Origin: Faecalibacterium sp. UBA1771
GTDB lineage: Bacteria > Bacillota > Clostridia > Oscillospirales > Ruminococcaceae
Assembly: GCA_002315315.1 (NCBI GenBank)
Contig: DCGT01000011.1
Location: 1 to 12,997 of the forward strand
DNA: 12,997 nt
Direction: 5' to 3'
Shown here: in pieces, positions 1 through 6,533 of the stretch
Numbering within the stretch: the stretch's first letter is position 1
How the letters are laid out: the number at the start of each line of letters is the position of its first letter
Translations under genes and position numbers: made by a program
Notes under the pieces: model-generated
Seen by the model: only the letters and a program-made list of their open reading frames with translations
Database searches by the model: none
Told to the model about the DNA's origin: nothing

Positions 1-765
1 CTTGAGCTCGTTGAGATGGAAATCCGTGAGCTGCTTTCCGCTTACGATTTCCCCGGCGACGATATTCCTATCATCAAGGGTTCCGCTCTGCAGGCTCTTG
101 AATCCGCCAGCACCGATCCCAGCGACCCCATTTATGCTCCTATCCTTGAGCTGATGGACGCTGTTGATGCTTATATCCCGACCCCGGATCGTAAGGCTGA
201 CCTGCCGTTCCTTATGCCTGTTGAAGATGTCATGACCATCACCGGTCGTGGAACCGTCGCCACCGGCAGAGTTGAGCGCGGCACCATCGCCATCAATAAC
301 CCCGTAGAGATCGTCGGTCTGTCTGATGAAAAGGGCAAGTCCGTTGTTACCGGTCTCGAAATGTTCAGAAAGACCCTTGATATGGCTCAGGCCGGCGACA
401 ACATCGGCGCTCTTCTGCGCGGTGTTCAGCGTACCGACATTGAGCGTGGTCAGGTTATCTGCGCCCCCAACTCCATCAACCCCCACACCAAGTTCCACGG
501 ACAGGTTTACGTTCTGAAAAAGGACGAAGGCGGTCGTCATACCCCGTTCTTTAACAACTATCGTCCGCAGTTCTATTTCCGTACAACCGATGTTACCGGT
601 GTTGTTGAACTTCCCGAGGGTATCGAGATGTGTATGCCCGGCGACAACATCGAGATGGACGTTGAGCTGATCACCCCGATCGCTATCGAGGAAGGTCTGC
701 GCTTCGCTATCCGTGAAGGCGGTCGTACAGTTGGCTCCGGCGTTGTTGTCGGTATCAACCAGTAA
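1..765 (+). CDS. tuf: Elongation factor Tu, C-terminal part (5' truncated by window)
   Basis: EF-Tu is the cytoplasmic GTPase that carries aminoacyl-tRNA to the ribosome. The reading frame is open from base 1, so the gene enters from outside the window; about 254 residues are visible of a family length near 397. The GTP-binding motifs of domain I lie upstream and are missing. What is seen is the end of domain I (ELVEMEIRELL, then IPIIKGSAL), domain II (FLMPVEDVMTITGRGTVATG, and RGVQRTDIERGQV), and domain III (PHTKFHGQVYVLKKDEGGRH, FRTTDVTG, GLRFAIREGGRTVGSGVVV). The stop at 763-765 is followed by a strong terminator, so tuf ends its transcription unit. Codon use is visibly cleaner than in neighbouring genes, with many GTT, CGT and ACC codons, as expected for a highly expressed gene. 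The identification is essentially certain. Confidence 0.98.
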   Translation, partial: LELVEMEIRELLSAYDFPGDDIPIIKGSALQALESASTDPSDPIYAPILELMDAVDAYIPTPDRKADLPFLMPVEDVMTITGRGTVATGRVERGTIAINNPVEIVGLSDEKGKSVVTGLEMFRKTLDMAQAGDNIGALLRGVQRTDIERGQVICAPNSINPHTKFHGQVYVLKKDEGGRHTPFFNNYRPQFYFRTTDVTGVVELPEGIEMCMPGDNIEMDVELITPIAIEEGLRFAIREGGRTVGSGVVVGINQ

Positions 766-786
766 TTAAAACTTTTATTTAATCGA

Positions 787-820
787 AAGACTTCCGCAAA
801 AGCGGGAGTCTTTTTTTTTA
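787..820 (+). terminator. Intrinsic terminator of tuf
   Basis: An 11-bp stem (787-797 with 802-812, one G-U pair) closes an AAAA loop and runs straight into a run of T to about 819. It sits 21 bases after the tuf stop codon and separates tuf from the ribU unit. Confidence 0.93.
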
Positions 821-871
821 TAAATTTTATTTATTGCCGCAGTATTATTTCATTCAATAATTATAATTTGA

Positions 872-900
872 TTGACAATGTCGGCTATGACGAATATAAT
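872..900 (+). promoter_or_regulatory. Perfect consensus sigma-A promoter of the ribU unit
   Basis: TTGACA at 872-877 and TATAAT at 895-900 are separated by exactly 17 bases. Both hexamers match consensus at all six positions. The expected start of transcription, 6-8 bases after the -10 box, is at about 906-908, the very first base pair of the FMN aptamer. The surrounding sequence (820-900) is AT-rich. Confidence 0.92.
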
Positions 901-906
901 AGTATT

Positions 907-1026
907 GGTTTCGGGGCGGGGTGTGAATCCCCACCGGCGGTAATGCGCAGAAGCGACGAGTCCGTGAGCGAGAGCCGATTCCGGTGCGATTCCGGAGCCG
1001 ACGGTATAGTCCGGATAAAAGAAACC
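907..1026 (+). promoter_or_regulatory. FMN riboswitch (RFN element)
   Basis: The conserved RFN blocks appear in order: TTCGGGGCGGGGTG, then CCCCACCGGCGGTAAT, then GAGTCCGTGAGC, then CCGGTGCGATTCCGGAGCCG, then ACGGTATAGTCCGGAT. The P1 stem is GGTTTC (907-912) with GAAACC (1021-1026), six perfect pairs. Aptamers of this class bind flavin mononucleotide. A hairpin with a T run follows and then ribU, so the likely action is transcription termination at high FMN. Together with the tuf terminator and the promoter, this element fills the 322-base gap between tuf and ribU. Confidence 0.97.
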
Positions 1027-1041
1027 TGATTTATTGTGTTT

Positions 1042-1068
1042 GCCCCCATCAAATGGTGGGGCTTTTTT
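1042..1068 (+). terminator. Riboswitch-controlled terminator before ribU
   Basis: GCCCC (1042-1046) pairs with GGGGC (1058-1062), with a few further pairs inside after a bulged C (ATC with GGT around an AAAT loop), followed by TTTTTT at 1063-1068. It lies 15 bases after the aptamer and ends before the ribU Shine-Dalgarno site, as in attenuating FMN riboswitches. Its 5' arm GCCCC is also complementary to GGGGC at 913-917 in the aptamer, which could form an alternative antiterminator; that part is inference. Confidence 0.85.
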
Positions 1069-1087
1069 ATTTGTAAGGAGTTTTATT

Positions 1088-1705
1088 ATGGAAAAAAACA
1101 ATTCAAAGATTTCACTCAAACTTCTTGTCGAAACAGCGGTCTTTTCGGCACTTGCGGCTGTAATAATGCTGTTCAAATTTCCGTTACCGTTTGCACCGAT
1201 CTTCTATAAGTTTGAGCTGAGTGAGGTAGTTGTTCTGCTGGCAGGATTTTCTCTTGGCATAATCCCCGCAGTTGCGGTTGAGCTGATAAAGGTTTTGCTC
1301 AATCTTCTTATGGATGGCACTGTGACAATAGGCATCGGTGAGCTTTCAAACTTCCTCATGGGCTGTATGTTCGTTGTTCCTGCTTCGCTGATTTACAATA
1401 GAAAAAAGTCGTTGAAATTCGCTGTTATCGGTGTAGCTGTCGGCTGTGCCGCAATGTCGATCGGAGCCTGTATAATCAATTATTATATGCTCATTCCGTT
1501 TTATGCCTCTGCTTATGGAATGCCGATTGACACAATAGTTAGTATGGGGACAAAAATCAATGCGAAAATAGTCGATTTGAAATCTCTTGTAATTCTCGCA
1601 ACCTTGCCGTTTAACATTGTGAAATCCGTTTGCAGTGCTGTTGTGACGATCGTTGCATATAAACCGTTGGAAAAACTTCTCGATTCTATGTCAAAAAAGC
1701 ATTGA
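1088..1705 (+). CDS. ribU: Riboflavin ECF transporter substrate-binding protein RibU
   Basis: RibU is the membrane S component that captures riboflavin and works with a shared ECF energising module (EcfA, EcfA', EcfT), which is not in this window. The protein is 205 residues, normal for the family, and very hydrophobic, with about six membrane segments. An AxxxA pattern (A17, A21) in the first helix fits the S-component surface that docks on EcfT. Typical RibU stretches are FPLPFAPIFYKFELSEV (31-47) and GELSNFLMG (84-92). The start at 1088 is chosen over an upstream in-frame TTG at 1034 because AAGGAG (1075-1080) lies 7 bases ahead and the TTG sits inside the leader terminator region. The FMN riboswitch directly upstream supports flavin uptake as the function. 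The gene appears to be transcribed alone: the next promoter overlaps its stop codon. Confidence 0.95.
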   Translation: MEKNNSKISLKLLVETAVFSALAAVIMLFKFPLPFAPIFYKFELSEVVVLLAGFSLGIIPAVAVELIKVLLNLLMDGTVTIGIGELSNFLMGCMFVVPASLIYNRKKSLKFAVIGVAVGCAAMSIGACIINYYMLIPFYASAYGMPIDTIVSMGTKINAKIVDLKSLVILATLPFNIVKSVCSAVVTIVAYKPLEKLLDSMSKKH

Positions 1706-1730
1706 CAATTCAATCAAGGCGATATATAAT
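1702..1730 (+). promoter_or_regulatory. Perfect consensus sigma-A promoter of metK
   Basis: TTGACA at 1702-1707 overlaps the ribU stop codon (1703-1705), and TATAAT is at 1725-1730 with a 17-base spacer. All twelve positions match consensus. The predicted transcription start, near 1737, is about 15 bases before the SAM aptamer. Confidence 0.92.
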
Positions 1731-1751
1731 TTCTAACTGAAAATTAAATAC

Positions 1752-1842
1752 CTTATCAAGAGTGGTGGAGGGAAAGGCCCTGTGAAGCCCGGCAACCTGT
1801 GAAAACAAGGTGCTAAATCCTGCGGCTATGCCGACAGATAAG
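1752..1842 (+). promoter_or_regulatory. SAM-I (S-box) riboswitch
   Basis: The S-box blocks are all present: CTTATCAAGAG at the 5' end, GGTGGAGGGA, GGCCCTGTGAAGCCCGGCAA, CC, GGTGCTAAATCC, and the closing AGATAAG. P1 is CTTATC (1752-1757) with GATAAG (1837-1842), six perfect pairs. This class binds S-adenosylmethionine and turns off methionine/SAM genes by termination; here the gene controlled is metK, which makes the ligand. The 3' part (1832-1839) can instead pair with the 5' arm of the following terminator. Confidence 0.97.
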
Positions 1843-1848
1843 AGCTTG

Positions 1849-1884
1849 AAAAGCGTTTGTCGATTGCCGACCTGCGCTTTTTTT
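1849..1884 (+). terminator. Riboswitch-controlled terminator before metK
   Basis: AAAAGCG (1849-1855) pairs with CGCTTTT (1875-1881). A further inner stem pairs GTCG (1859-1862) with CGAC (1868-1871), and the T run covers 1878-1884. It starts seven bases after the SAM aptamer. It is followed by an 88-base untranslated leader to metK that holds only a small ATGGC/GCCAT hairpin (1916-1928) and the ribosome binding site. Confidence 0.88.
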
Positions 1885-1972
1885 ATTGCCAAATCGAGGT
1901 ATTTGTTTTTGACGGATGGCGGTGCCATATTGCATCGCTCGAAACAAATCTTACATATTTACAGGAGAAACG

Positions 1973-3157
1973 ATGAGAAACTACTATTTTACTTCCGAAT
2001 CGGTCACAGAGGGTCATCCCGATAAAATCTGCGACCTCATTTCCGATTCCGTGCTCGATGCGATTTTCGCCAATGACCCTTACGCCCGCGTTGCTTGCGA
2101 AACGATGATTAAGGGCAAGTATGTCACGGTTGCGGGAGAAATCACCGCCGCAGTAATGCCTGATATTGAGCAGATTGTGCGAAATACTATTCGCGAAATC
2201 GGTTATACCGATAATTCCTGTGAATTTTCCGCCGACAATGCGGTCATCACTCAGCAGATAGTCAAACAGTCATCCGACATAGCAATGGGCGTTGATAAAT
2301 CACTCGAAGTTAAATCGGGAATTGATGACGACAGCACGGAGCTGGGTGCCGGTGACCAGGGTATGATGTTCGGATATGCCTGTCGTGAGACCGATGAGCT
2401 TATGCCGCTTGCCATTTCGCTTGCTCATCGGCTTTGCCGCAGACTCACCGAGGCTCGTAAGAGCGGAGAGCTTGATTATCTGCGTCCCGACGGTAAGTCG
2501 CAGGTTACGGTTGAGTACATAGACGGCAAGGCAAACCGCATCGACGCGGTAGTAGTCAGTACACAGCACAGCGCCGACGTCGATATCGACCGTCTGCGTG
2601 CCGATATAAAGGAAAAGGTCATCAAGCGTATTCTTCCCGCCGATATGATTGATGAAAACACCAAATATTTTATCAATCCGACGGGACGCTTCGTTATCGG
2701 AGGTCCCGAGGGCGACAGCGGACTGACAGGACGCAAGATTATCGTTGATACCTACGGCGGAGCGGCGGCTCACGGAGGCGGAGCCTTCTCCGGCAAGGAT
2801 CCCACTAAGGTCGACCGCAGCGGAGCATATATGGCAAGATATATTGCCAAAAACGTCGTTAGCGCAGGTCTTGCCGACCGCTGTGAGCTTGAGCTTGCTT
2901 ATGCAATCGGCGTTGCCAATCCCGTTTCGGTCAGCATCAAGTCCGATGCAGACGATGAACAGTGTGAGAAAATTGAAGCGGCAATCAAACGGGTTTTCGA
3001 TATGCGTCCCTCTGCCATTATCGAGCATCTCGGTCTGCGTGCGCCCATCTACCGTCAGACTGCTGCTTACGGTCATTTCGGTCGTGACGATCTTAATGTT
3101 GCGTGGGAAAGGACCGATATGGTCGATAAACTGAAAAAGGCTTACGCCGAGCTTTAA
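1973..3157 (+). CDS. metK: S-adenosylmethionine synthetase
   Basis: MetK makes S-adenosylmethionine from ATP and methionine in the cytoplasm. The protein is 394 residues, the usual bacterial length. Seen in order: the N-terminal ATP-site motif TEGHPDK (12-18, with H15), the family signature GAGDQG (125-130), and the glycine-rich signature GGGAFSGKDPTKVDRS (268-283), followed by GVANPVSV (313-320). The start at 1973 is chosen over an in-frame upstream codon at 1916 because AGGAG (1963-1967) is 5 bases before it and the protein then begins RNYYFTSESV, as in homologues. The SAM-I riboswitch upstream gives feedback control by the product. A strong terminator follows, so it is a single-gene unit. 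Nothing is missing or disrupted. Confidence 0.98.
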   Translation: MRNYYFTSESVTEGHPDKICDLISDSVLDAIFANDPYARVACETMIKGKYVTVAGEITAAVMPDIEQIVRNTIREIGYTDNSCEFSADNAVITQQIVKQSSDIAMGVDKSLEVKSGIDDDSTELGAGDQGMMFGYACRETDELMPLAISLAHRLCRRLTEARKSGELDYLRPDGKSQVTVEYIDGKANRIDAVVVSTQHSADVDIDRLRADIKEKVIKRILPADMIDENTKYFINPTGRFVIGGPEGDSGLTGRKIIVDTYGGAAAHGGGAFSGKDPTKVDRSGAYMARYIAKNVVSAGLADRCELELAYAIGVANPVSVSIKSDADDEQCEKIEAAIKRVFDMRPSAIIEHLGLRAPIYRQTAAYGHFGRDDLNVAWERTDMVDKLKKAYAEL

Positions 3158-3169
3158 TACATATTTTTT

Positions 3170-3216
3170 AACACCTCTTTGACAGCGGCATACAATAATG
3201 TCAAAGGGGTGTTTTT
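3170..3216 (+). terminator. Strong intrinsic terminator after metK
   Basis: A stem of about 15 bp (3170-3184 with 3199-3213, one G-U pair) closes a 14-base loop and is followed by TTTTT (3212-3216). The 3' arm contains AAGGGGTG, the only Shine-Dalgarno-like sequence for the small gene at 3219, so the same bases serve, or hinder, two functions. Confidence 0.88.
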
Positions 3217-3218
3217 GT

Positions 3219-3497
3219 ATGAATTATACGGATATGGTGTTTTGCTCTGTATTGTCCGCTTTGGGAATATTATACATCTGCGAAATGCTTGTTCGTCTGC
3301 TGCTGTCAAAGGAGCTTCGGAACAGCGTATGCGTGTTTTTCTCCGACAGCGACACGCAGGACGAGGAAATATTGCGCCTTCTGCGGCTTGCAGTACCGAT
3401 TGAAAAGCTGACGGTTATAAAAAAATCAGACAGTGCGAATATATCGGAGCAGATTAATTTGATTGTTCGTATGCTGGAAAAAGAGGATAAAAAATAG
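3219..3497 (+). CDS. Small membrane-anchored protein of unknown function
   Basis: This 92-residue product is not recognised. It starts with a hydrophobic stretch (about residues 6-28, MVFCSVLSALGILYICEMLV) that looks like one membrane span. A soluble tail follows with an acidic patch (FSDSDTQDEEI), a short hydrophobic strand-like run (IEKLTVIKK) and a probable amphipathic helix near the C-terminus (SEQINLIVRMLEKEDKK). The start at 3219 is preferred to an in-frame ATG at 3198, because 3198 falls in the loop of the metK terminator and has no Shine-Dalgarno site. AAGGGGTG (3204-3211) lies 7 bases before 3219 but inside the terminator's 3' arm. No promoter of its own is evident. Codon choice is similar to neighbouring genes and the next candidate promoter begins at its end, both in favour of a real gene. 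No function is proposed. Confidence 0.7.
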   Translation: MNYTDMVFCSVLSALGILYICEMLVRLLLSKELRNSVCVFFSDSDTQDEEILRLLRLAVPIEKLTVIKKSDSANISEQINLIVRMLEKEDKK

Positions 3498-3503
3498 TAT
3501 AAT
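3475..3503 (+). promoter_or_regulatory. Candidate promoter of recD2-comF
   Basis: TATAAT at 3498-3503 is a perfect -10 box immediately after the stop of the small membrane gene. TGGAAA at 3475-3480 is a 4/6 match to the -35 box with a 17-base spacer. The leader to recD2 would be about 75 bases and contains a weak bulged hairpin (GCGATTG with CAGTCGGC, near 3518-3539). Confidence 0.5.
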
Positions 3504-3587
3504 TATTATAGTGACAAGGCGATTGTTTTCGCAGTCGGCTATTTCAGAATTTTATCAATAAGCGGCATGGACCGCCACGGAGCAGAG

Positions 3588-5771
3588 ATGGACACCAAGA
3601 TTACCGGCACAGTTGAAAATGTTGTCTATTCAAACGAAGAAACCGGATTCGGCGTAGTAGAGCTTGATGTTCGGGGTGAGTCGGTCACGACGGTCGGAGA
3701 ATTGAGCGGAACGAATGTCGGCGAGGAATTAACCGTGTTCGGTGAATATGTCAACCATCCCAATTTCGGTTTGCAGTTTAAGGCTGCCGCCGTGCAGAGG
3801 ATATTGCCCTCGACGTCGGCGGCTATTTTAAAATATCTGTCCAACAAGGCTATTAACGGCATAGGTCCGGCGCTTGCAAGGGCGATAGTGTCGAGCTTCG
3901 GTGATGAAACGCTGGAGGTTATTGCCAAGCAGCCCGAGCGTCTTGCACAAATTAAGGGAATTTCAAGGAATAAGGCGGAGGAAATATCGCAGGAGTTTCG
4001 GCAGAAATACGGTTTGCGGGAGGCTATGGAAAAGCTGATGAGCTATTCTCTCGATACCGCCGAGGCAATTTCGCTTTACCGTGTTTTTTCCGACTCGGCG
4101 GTTGAGCTGATAGATGATAACCCATATATGCTGTGCGGCTTCCCGCTGTACAAGGATTTTGATTTTTCCGATGCTATTGCGCTGGACAAGGGTTTTTCAC
4201 AGTCAGATGAGCGTCGGATAAGAGCCGCGATTATATTCATTCTTCGCCATAATTTAAACAACGGGCACACCTGTCTGCCTGCCGAGGCGCTGATTGACAA
4301 AGCTGCCGATTTTCTCGAGATTGACCGTGACAGCGTGGAAATTGCGCTGTGGCAGGGGGTAGAGGATTCGACATTCGGAACATCGGACCGACAGGACCCG
4401 AAAATTTTTTTGAGCGATATGTACTCGGCGGAAAAGTATATTGCCGAGCGCATAAGCTTGCTGATGTCACTAAAATTCCCCGATGACGGAGATATCGAAA
4501 AGAGGATTTCCGCTATCGAAAGACAAAACGGCATAGTTTATGCAGAGCTTCAGCGAGAGGCAATAGTTCATTCGCTGTCGAGCGGAGTTCTTGTAATAAC
4601 CGGAGGACCGGGTACCGGCAAAACCACTACGCTTAACGCTATTATAGAAATCTGCGAGCAGTACGGCGACAAGGTTATGCTATGCGCTCCGACGGGACGA
4701 GCAGCCAAGCGGCTGTCCGAGCTGACCAACCGCAATGCCAAGACAATTCACCGTGCTCTCGAGGTGGCATACGGGTCTGGCGACGAGCTGAAATTTGTGC
4801 ACGATGAGAACAATCCTCTTAAATGCACTGTTGTAGTTATCGACGAAATGTCGATGGTTGATGTTAAGCTGTTTTCATCACTCCTTCGCGGAATTCGCCC
4901 CGATTGCCGTCTTATTATGGTAGGTGACAGTGACCAGCTTCCGGCGGTCGGCGCGGGTAACCTGCTGAGAGATATTATCGACTCGCAGTGCTGTCCCGTC
5001 ATTGAGCTGCAGGAGATTTTCCGTCAGGCGGCACAGAGCTTGATTATTGTGAATGCTCACAGCATAGTCGACGGTATTAAGCCCGATTTGACTGCCCGTG
5101 ACCGCGATTTCTTTTTCATAAAGACAAATAAAGAGGAGGGCGCAAAGCTTGTCTGTGACCTTGTAGCGCGCCGTCTGCCTAACTATTACGATATCGACCC
5201 GATGACCGATATTCAGGTTCTCTCCCCGCAGAGGATGGGAATGATGGGTACCGGCTCGCTAAACGACGCTCTGCGCGAACGGCTCAATCCGCGTGAGCAG
5301 ACCAAGTCCGAGATGCGCTCTATGGGCAGGATTTTTCGCACAGGCGACAGGGTTATGCAGGTGCGTAACGACTATGATATAGAATATGAGCGTGATGACG
5401 GCGAAAAGGGAACGGGTGTTTTCAACGGAGATATCGGCATTGTCGAAAACGTAGATTATCTGAATTCACGAGTCGTCGTCCGATACGATGACCGCAGAGT
5501 CAAATATAACTTTGAGCAGGTCAAGGAGCTGGAGCCTGCCTTTGCGGCTACGGTGCATAAGAGTCAGGGCAGTGAATTCCCCGCTGTTGTGCTGGTATTA
5601 TGCGAGGTTACCCGCCGTCTTTGCTATCGCAATCTGCTGTATACCGCCGTGACAAGGGCGAAAAATCTGCTCGTTATAGTAGGTGATGAGCAGACTGTCG
5701 ATGCAATGGTTGAAAACGATCGCAAAAACCTGCGCTATACCGGTTTAAAAGGTATGCTGTGCGGTGAATGA
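3588..5771 (+). CDS. recD2: RecD2-type SF1B DNA helicase
   Basis: RecD2 is a 5'-3' ATP-dependent DNA helicase found in bacteria lacking, or acting apart from, RecBCD, and is linked to repair and replication-fork maintenance. The protein is 727 residues from this start. Order: N-terminal OB-like region (ITGTVENVVYSNEETGFGVV, about 5-24), helix-hairpin-helix region (KAINGIGPALARAI and IKGISRNKAEEI, about 87-133), then the helicase core. The core shows Walker A GGPGTGKT (339-346), Walker B DEMSM (419-423), GDSDQLP (446-452), the UvrD-C-type motif HKSQGSEF (657-664) and motif VI TAVTRAKN (686-693). An in-frame ATG at 3567 would add seven residues, but only 3588 has a Shine-Dalgarno site (GGAG at 3579-3582, 5 bases ahead). 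The 3' end abuts comF, so the two are probably co-transcribed. The helicase is intact, with all key motifs. Confidence 0.95.
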   Translation: MDTKITGTVENVVYSNEETGFGVVELDVRGESVTTVGELSGTNVGEELTVFGEYVNHPNFGLQFKAAAVQRILPSTSAAILKYLSNKAINGIGPALARAIVSSFGDETLEVIAKQPERLAQIKGISRNKAEEISQEFRQKYGLREAMEKLMSYSLDTAEAISLYRVFSDSAVELIDDNPYMLCGFPLYKDFDFSDAIALDKGFSQSDERRIRAAIIFILRHNLNNGHTCLPAEALIDKAADFLEIDRDSVEIALWQGVEDSTFGTSDRQDPKIFLSDMYSAEKYIAERISLLMSLKFPDDGDIEKRISAIERQNGIVYAELQREAIVHSLSSGVLVITGGPGTGKTTTLNAIIEICEQYGDKVMLCAPTGRAAKRLSELTNRNAKTIHRALEVAYGSGDELKFVHDENNPLKCTVVVIDEMSMVDVKLFSSLLRGIRPDCRLIMVGDSDQLPAVGAGNLLRDIIDSQCCPVIELQEIFRQAAQSLIIVNAHSIVDGIKPDLTARDRDFFFIKTNKEEGAKLVCDLVARRLPNYYDIDPMTDIQVLSPQRMGMMGTGSLNDALRERLNPREQTKSEMRSMGRIFRTGDRVMQVRNDYDIEYERDDGEKGTGVFNGDIGIVENVDYLNSRVVVRYDDRRVKYNFEQVKELEPAFAATVHKSQGSEFPAVVLVLCEVTRRLCYRNLLYTAVTRAKNLLVIVGDEQTVDAMVENDRKNLRYTGLKGMLCGE

Positions 5772-5772
5772 T

Positions 5773-6438
5773 ATGAAACGAAGCTTTGATTTTATACTGC
5801 ACACTTTTCACCCGAGAATTTGTATCGGATGTCTTAAACCGCTCACGGTAGACGGTCGCTGTCCTGATTGTGATACCGCGCTTGGCAGAGCAAGATTGAC
5901 TGTGCCGGTGCTTGAACAGTCTTTTAAGGTAAGGATACATACCGACCTTGAAATGGTTTGGTCTTGCTACGAATACAGCACGGTAAGCAAAACAGTATTT
6001 GTCTGCAAGAACAATAATTACCCGTATATAGTTAAAGAGGTTGCCGCCGTCGCGGGCGATTTCTATTCGGAATACTGTGCCGGAATGAGTTTTGACGGAG
6101 TTCTGCCTATGCCGGAGTACGGCAAAAACAACGGAGTGTTTCCGCTTGCGGAACGTTTTGCGGCACGAATAGGTCTGAATTGCCGCGATGATATTTTGGT
6201 GAAAACCCGTATGACGGCAAAGCAGCACCTGCTTGAGCGTGAGCAGAGAATCGTGAATTTGAAGGACGCATTTATTGTTGCAAAGCCGGAGCTTGTCGAG
6301 GACAGGCGTATTTTGCTTTTCGACGATGTGACCACCACCGGAAGCTCGCTCAACGAATGTGCCAAGGTTCTTAAAAAGGCGGGAGCGAGGTCTGTTTGCG
6401 GCTTCACCTTTGCCGCGGCAATGCTTAATCGGCATTGA
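5773..6438 (+). CDS. comF: ComF family phosphoribosyltransferase-like protein
   Basis: ComF proteins act in the cytoplasm in natural DNA uptake; family members join a zinc-ribbon to a phosphoribosyltransferase fold, and the biochemical reaction is not settled. The 221-residue product has two CxxC pairs (C17/C20 and C30/C33) forming a probable zinc site. A YSTVSKTVFVCKNNN stretch matches the family's middle region. The C-terminal PRPP-binding loop is ILLFDDVTTTGSSLNEC (180-196). The ATG at 5773 is one base after the recD2 stop and has GGTGA (5763-5767) 5 bases ahead as a Shine-Dalgarno site. A GTG at 5764, overlapping recD2 by 8 bases, is the alternative and would give 224 residues. Either way translation is likely coupled to recD2. 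No terminator is seen after it. No other competence genes are in view. Confidence 0.93.
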   Translation: MKRSFDFILHTFHPRICIGCLKPLTVDGRCPDCDTALGRARLTVPVLEQSFKVRIHTDLEMVWSCYEYSTVSKTVFVCKNNNYPYIVKEVAAVAGDFYSEYCAGMSFDGVLPMPEYGKNNGVFPLAERFAARIGLNCRDDILVKTRMTAKQHLLEREQRIVNLKDAFIVAKPELVEDRRILLFDDVTTTGSSLNECAKVLKKAGARSVCGFTFAAAMLNRH

Positions 6439-6463
6439 AGCGACACGGCTTTTGTGATATAAT
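6435..6463 (+). promoter_or_regulatory. Promoter of pcrA, overlapping the comF stop
   Basis: TTGAAG at 6435-6440 (4/6 match, spanning the comF stop codon at 6436-6438) and a perfect TATAAT at 6458-6463 are 17 bases apart. TG at 6455-6456 gives an extended -10 (TGATATAAT). The predicted leader to pcrA is about 65 bases. Confidence 0.65.
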
Positions 6464-6533
6464 GTACTAAATAAGATGTTTTTTTAACTTGATTTTTGCA
6501 AACAATCGTTAAATGGAAAGAACGGACATATAA

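Noticed and set aside
2300..3076. 258-codon open frame on the - strand opposite metK
   Set aside because: It is antisense to the conserved MetK core, with no family resemblance; a codon-bias shadow.
3179..3196. TTGACA (3179-3184) near TACAAT (3191-3196) as a promoter for the small membrane gene
   Set aside because: The spacing is only 6 bases and the TTGACA is part of the terminator stem.
5674..6435. 253-codon open frame on the - strand opposite comF
   Set aside because: It mirrors a clear ComF protein, shows no recognisable motif and is explained by the codon bias of the real gene.
6513..6533. Six-codon leader frame (MERTDI) directly before the pcrA ATG
   Set aside because: It has no Shine-Dalgarno site, no repeated regulatory codons and no attenuator hairpin, so it is most likely chance.
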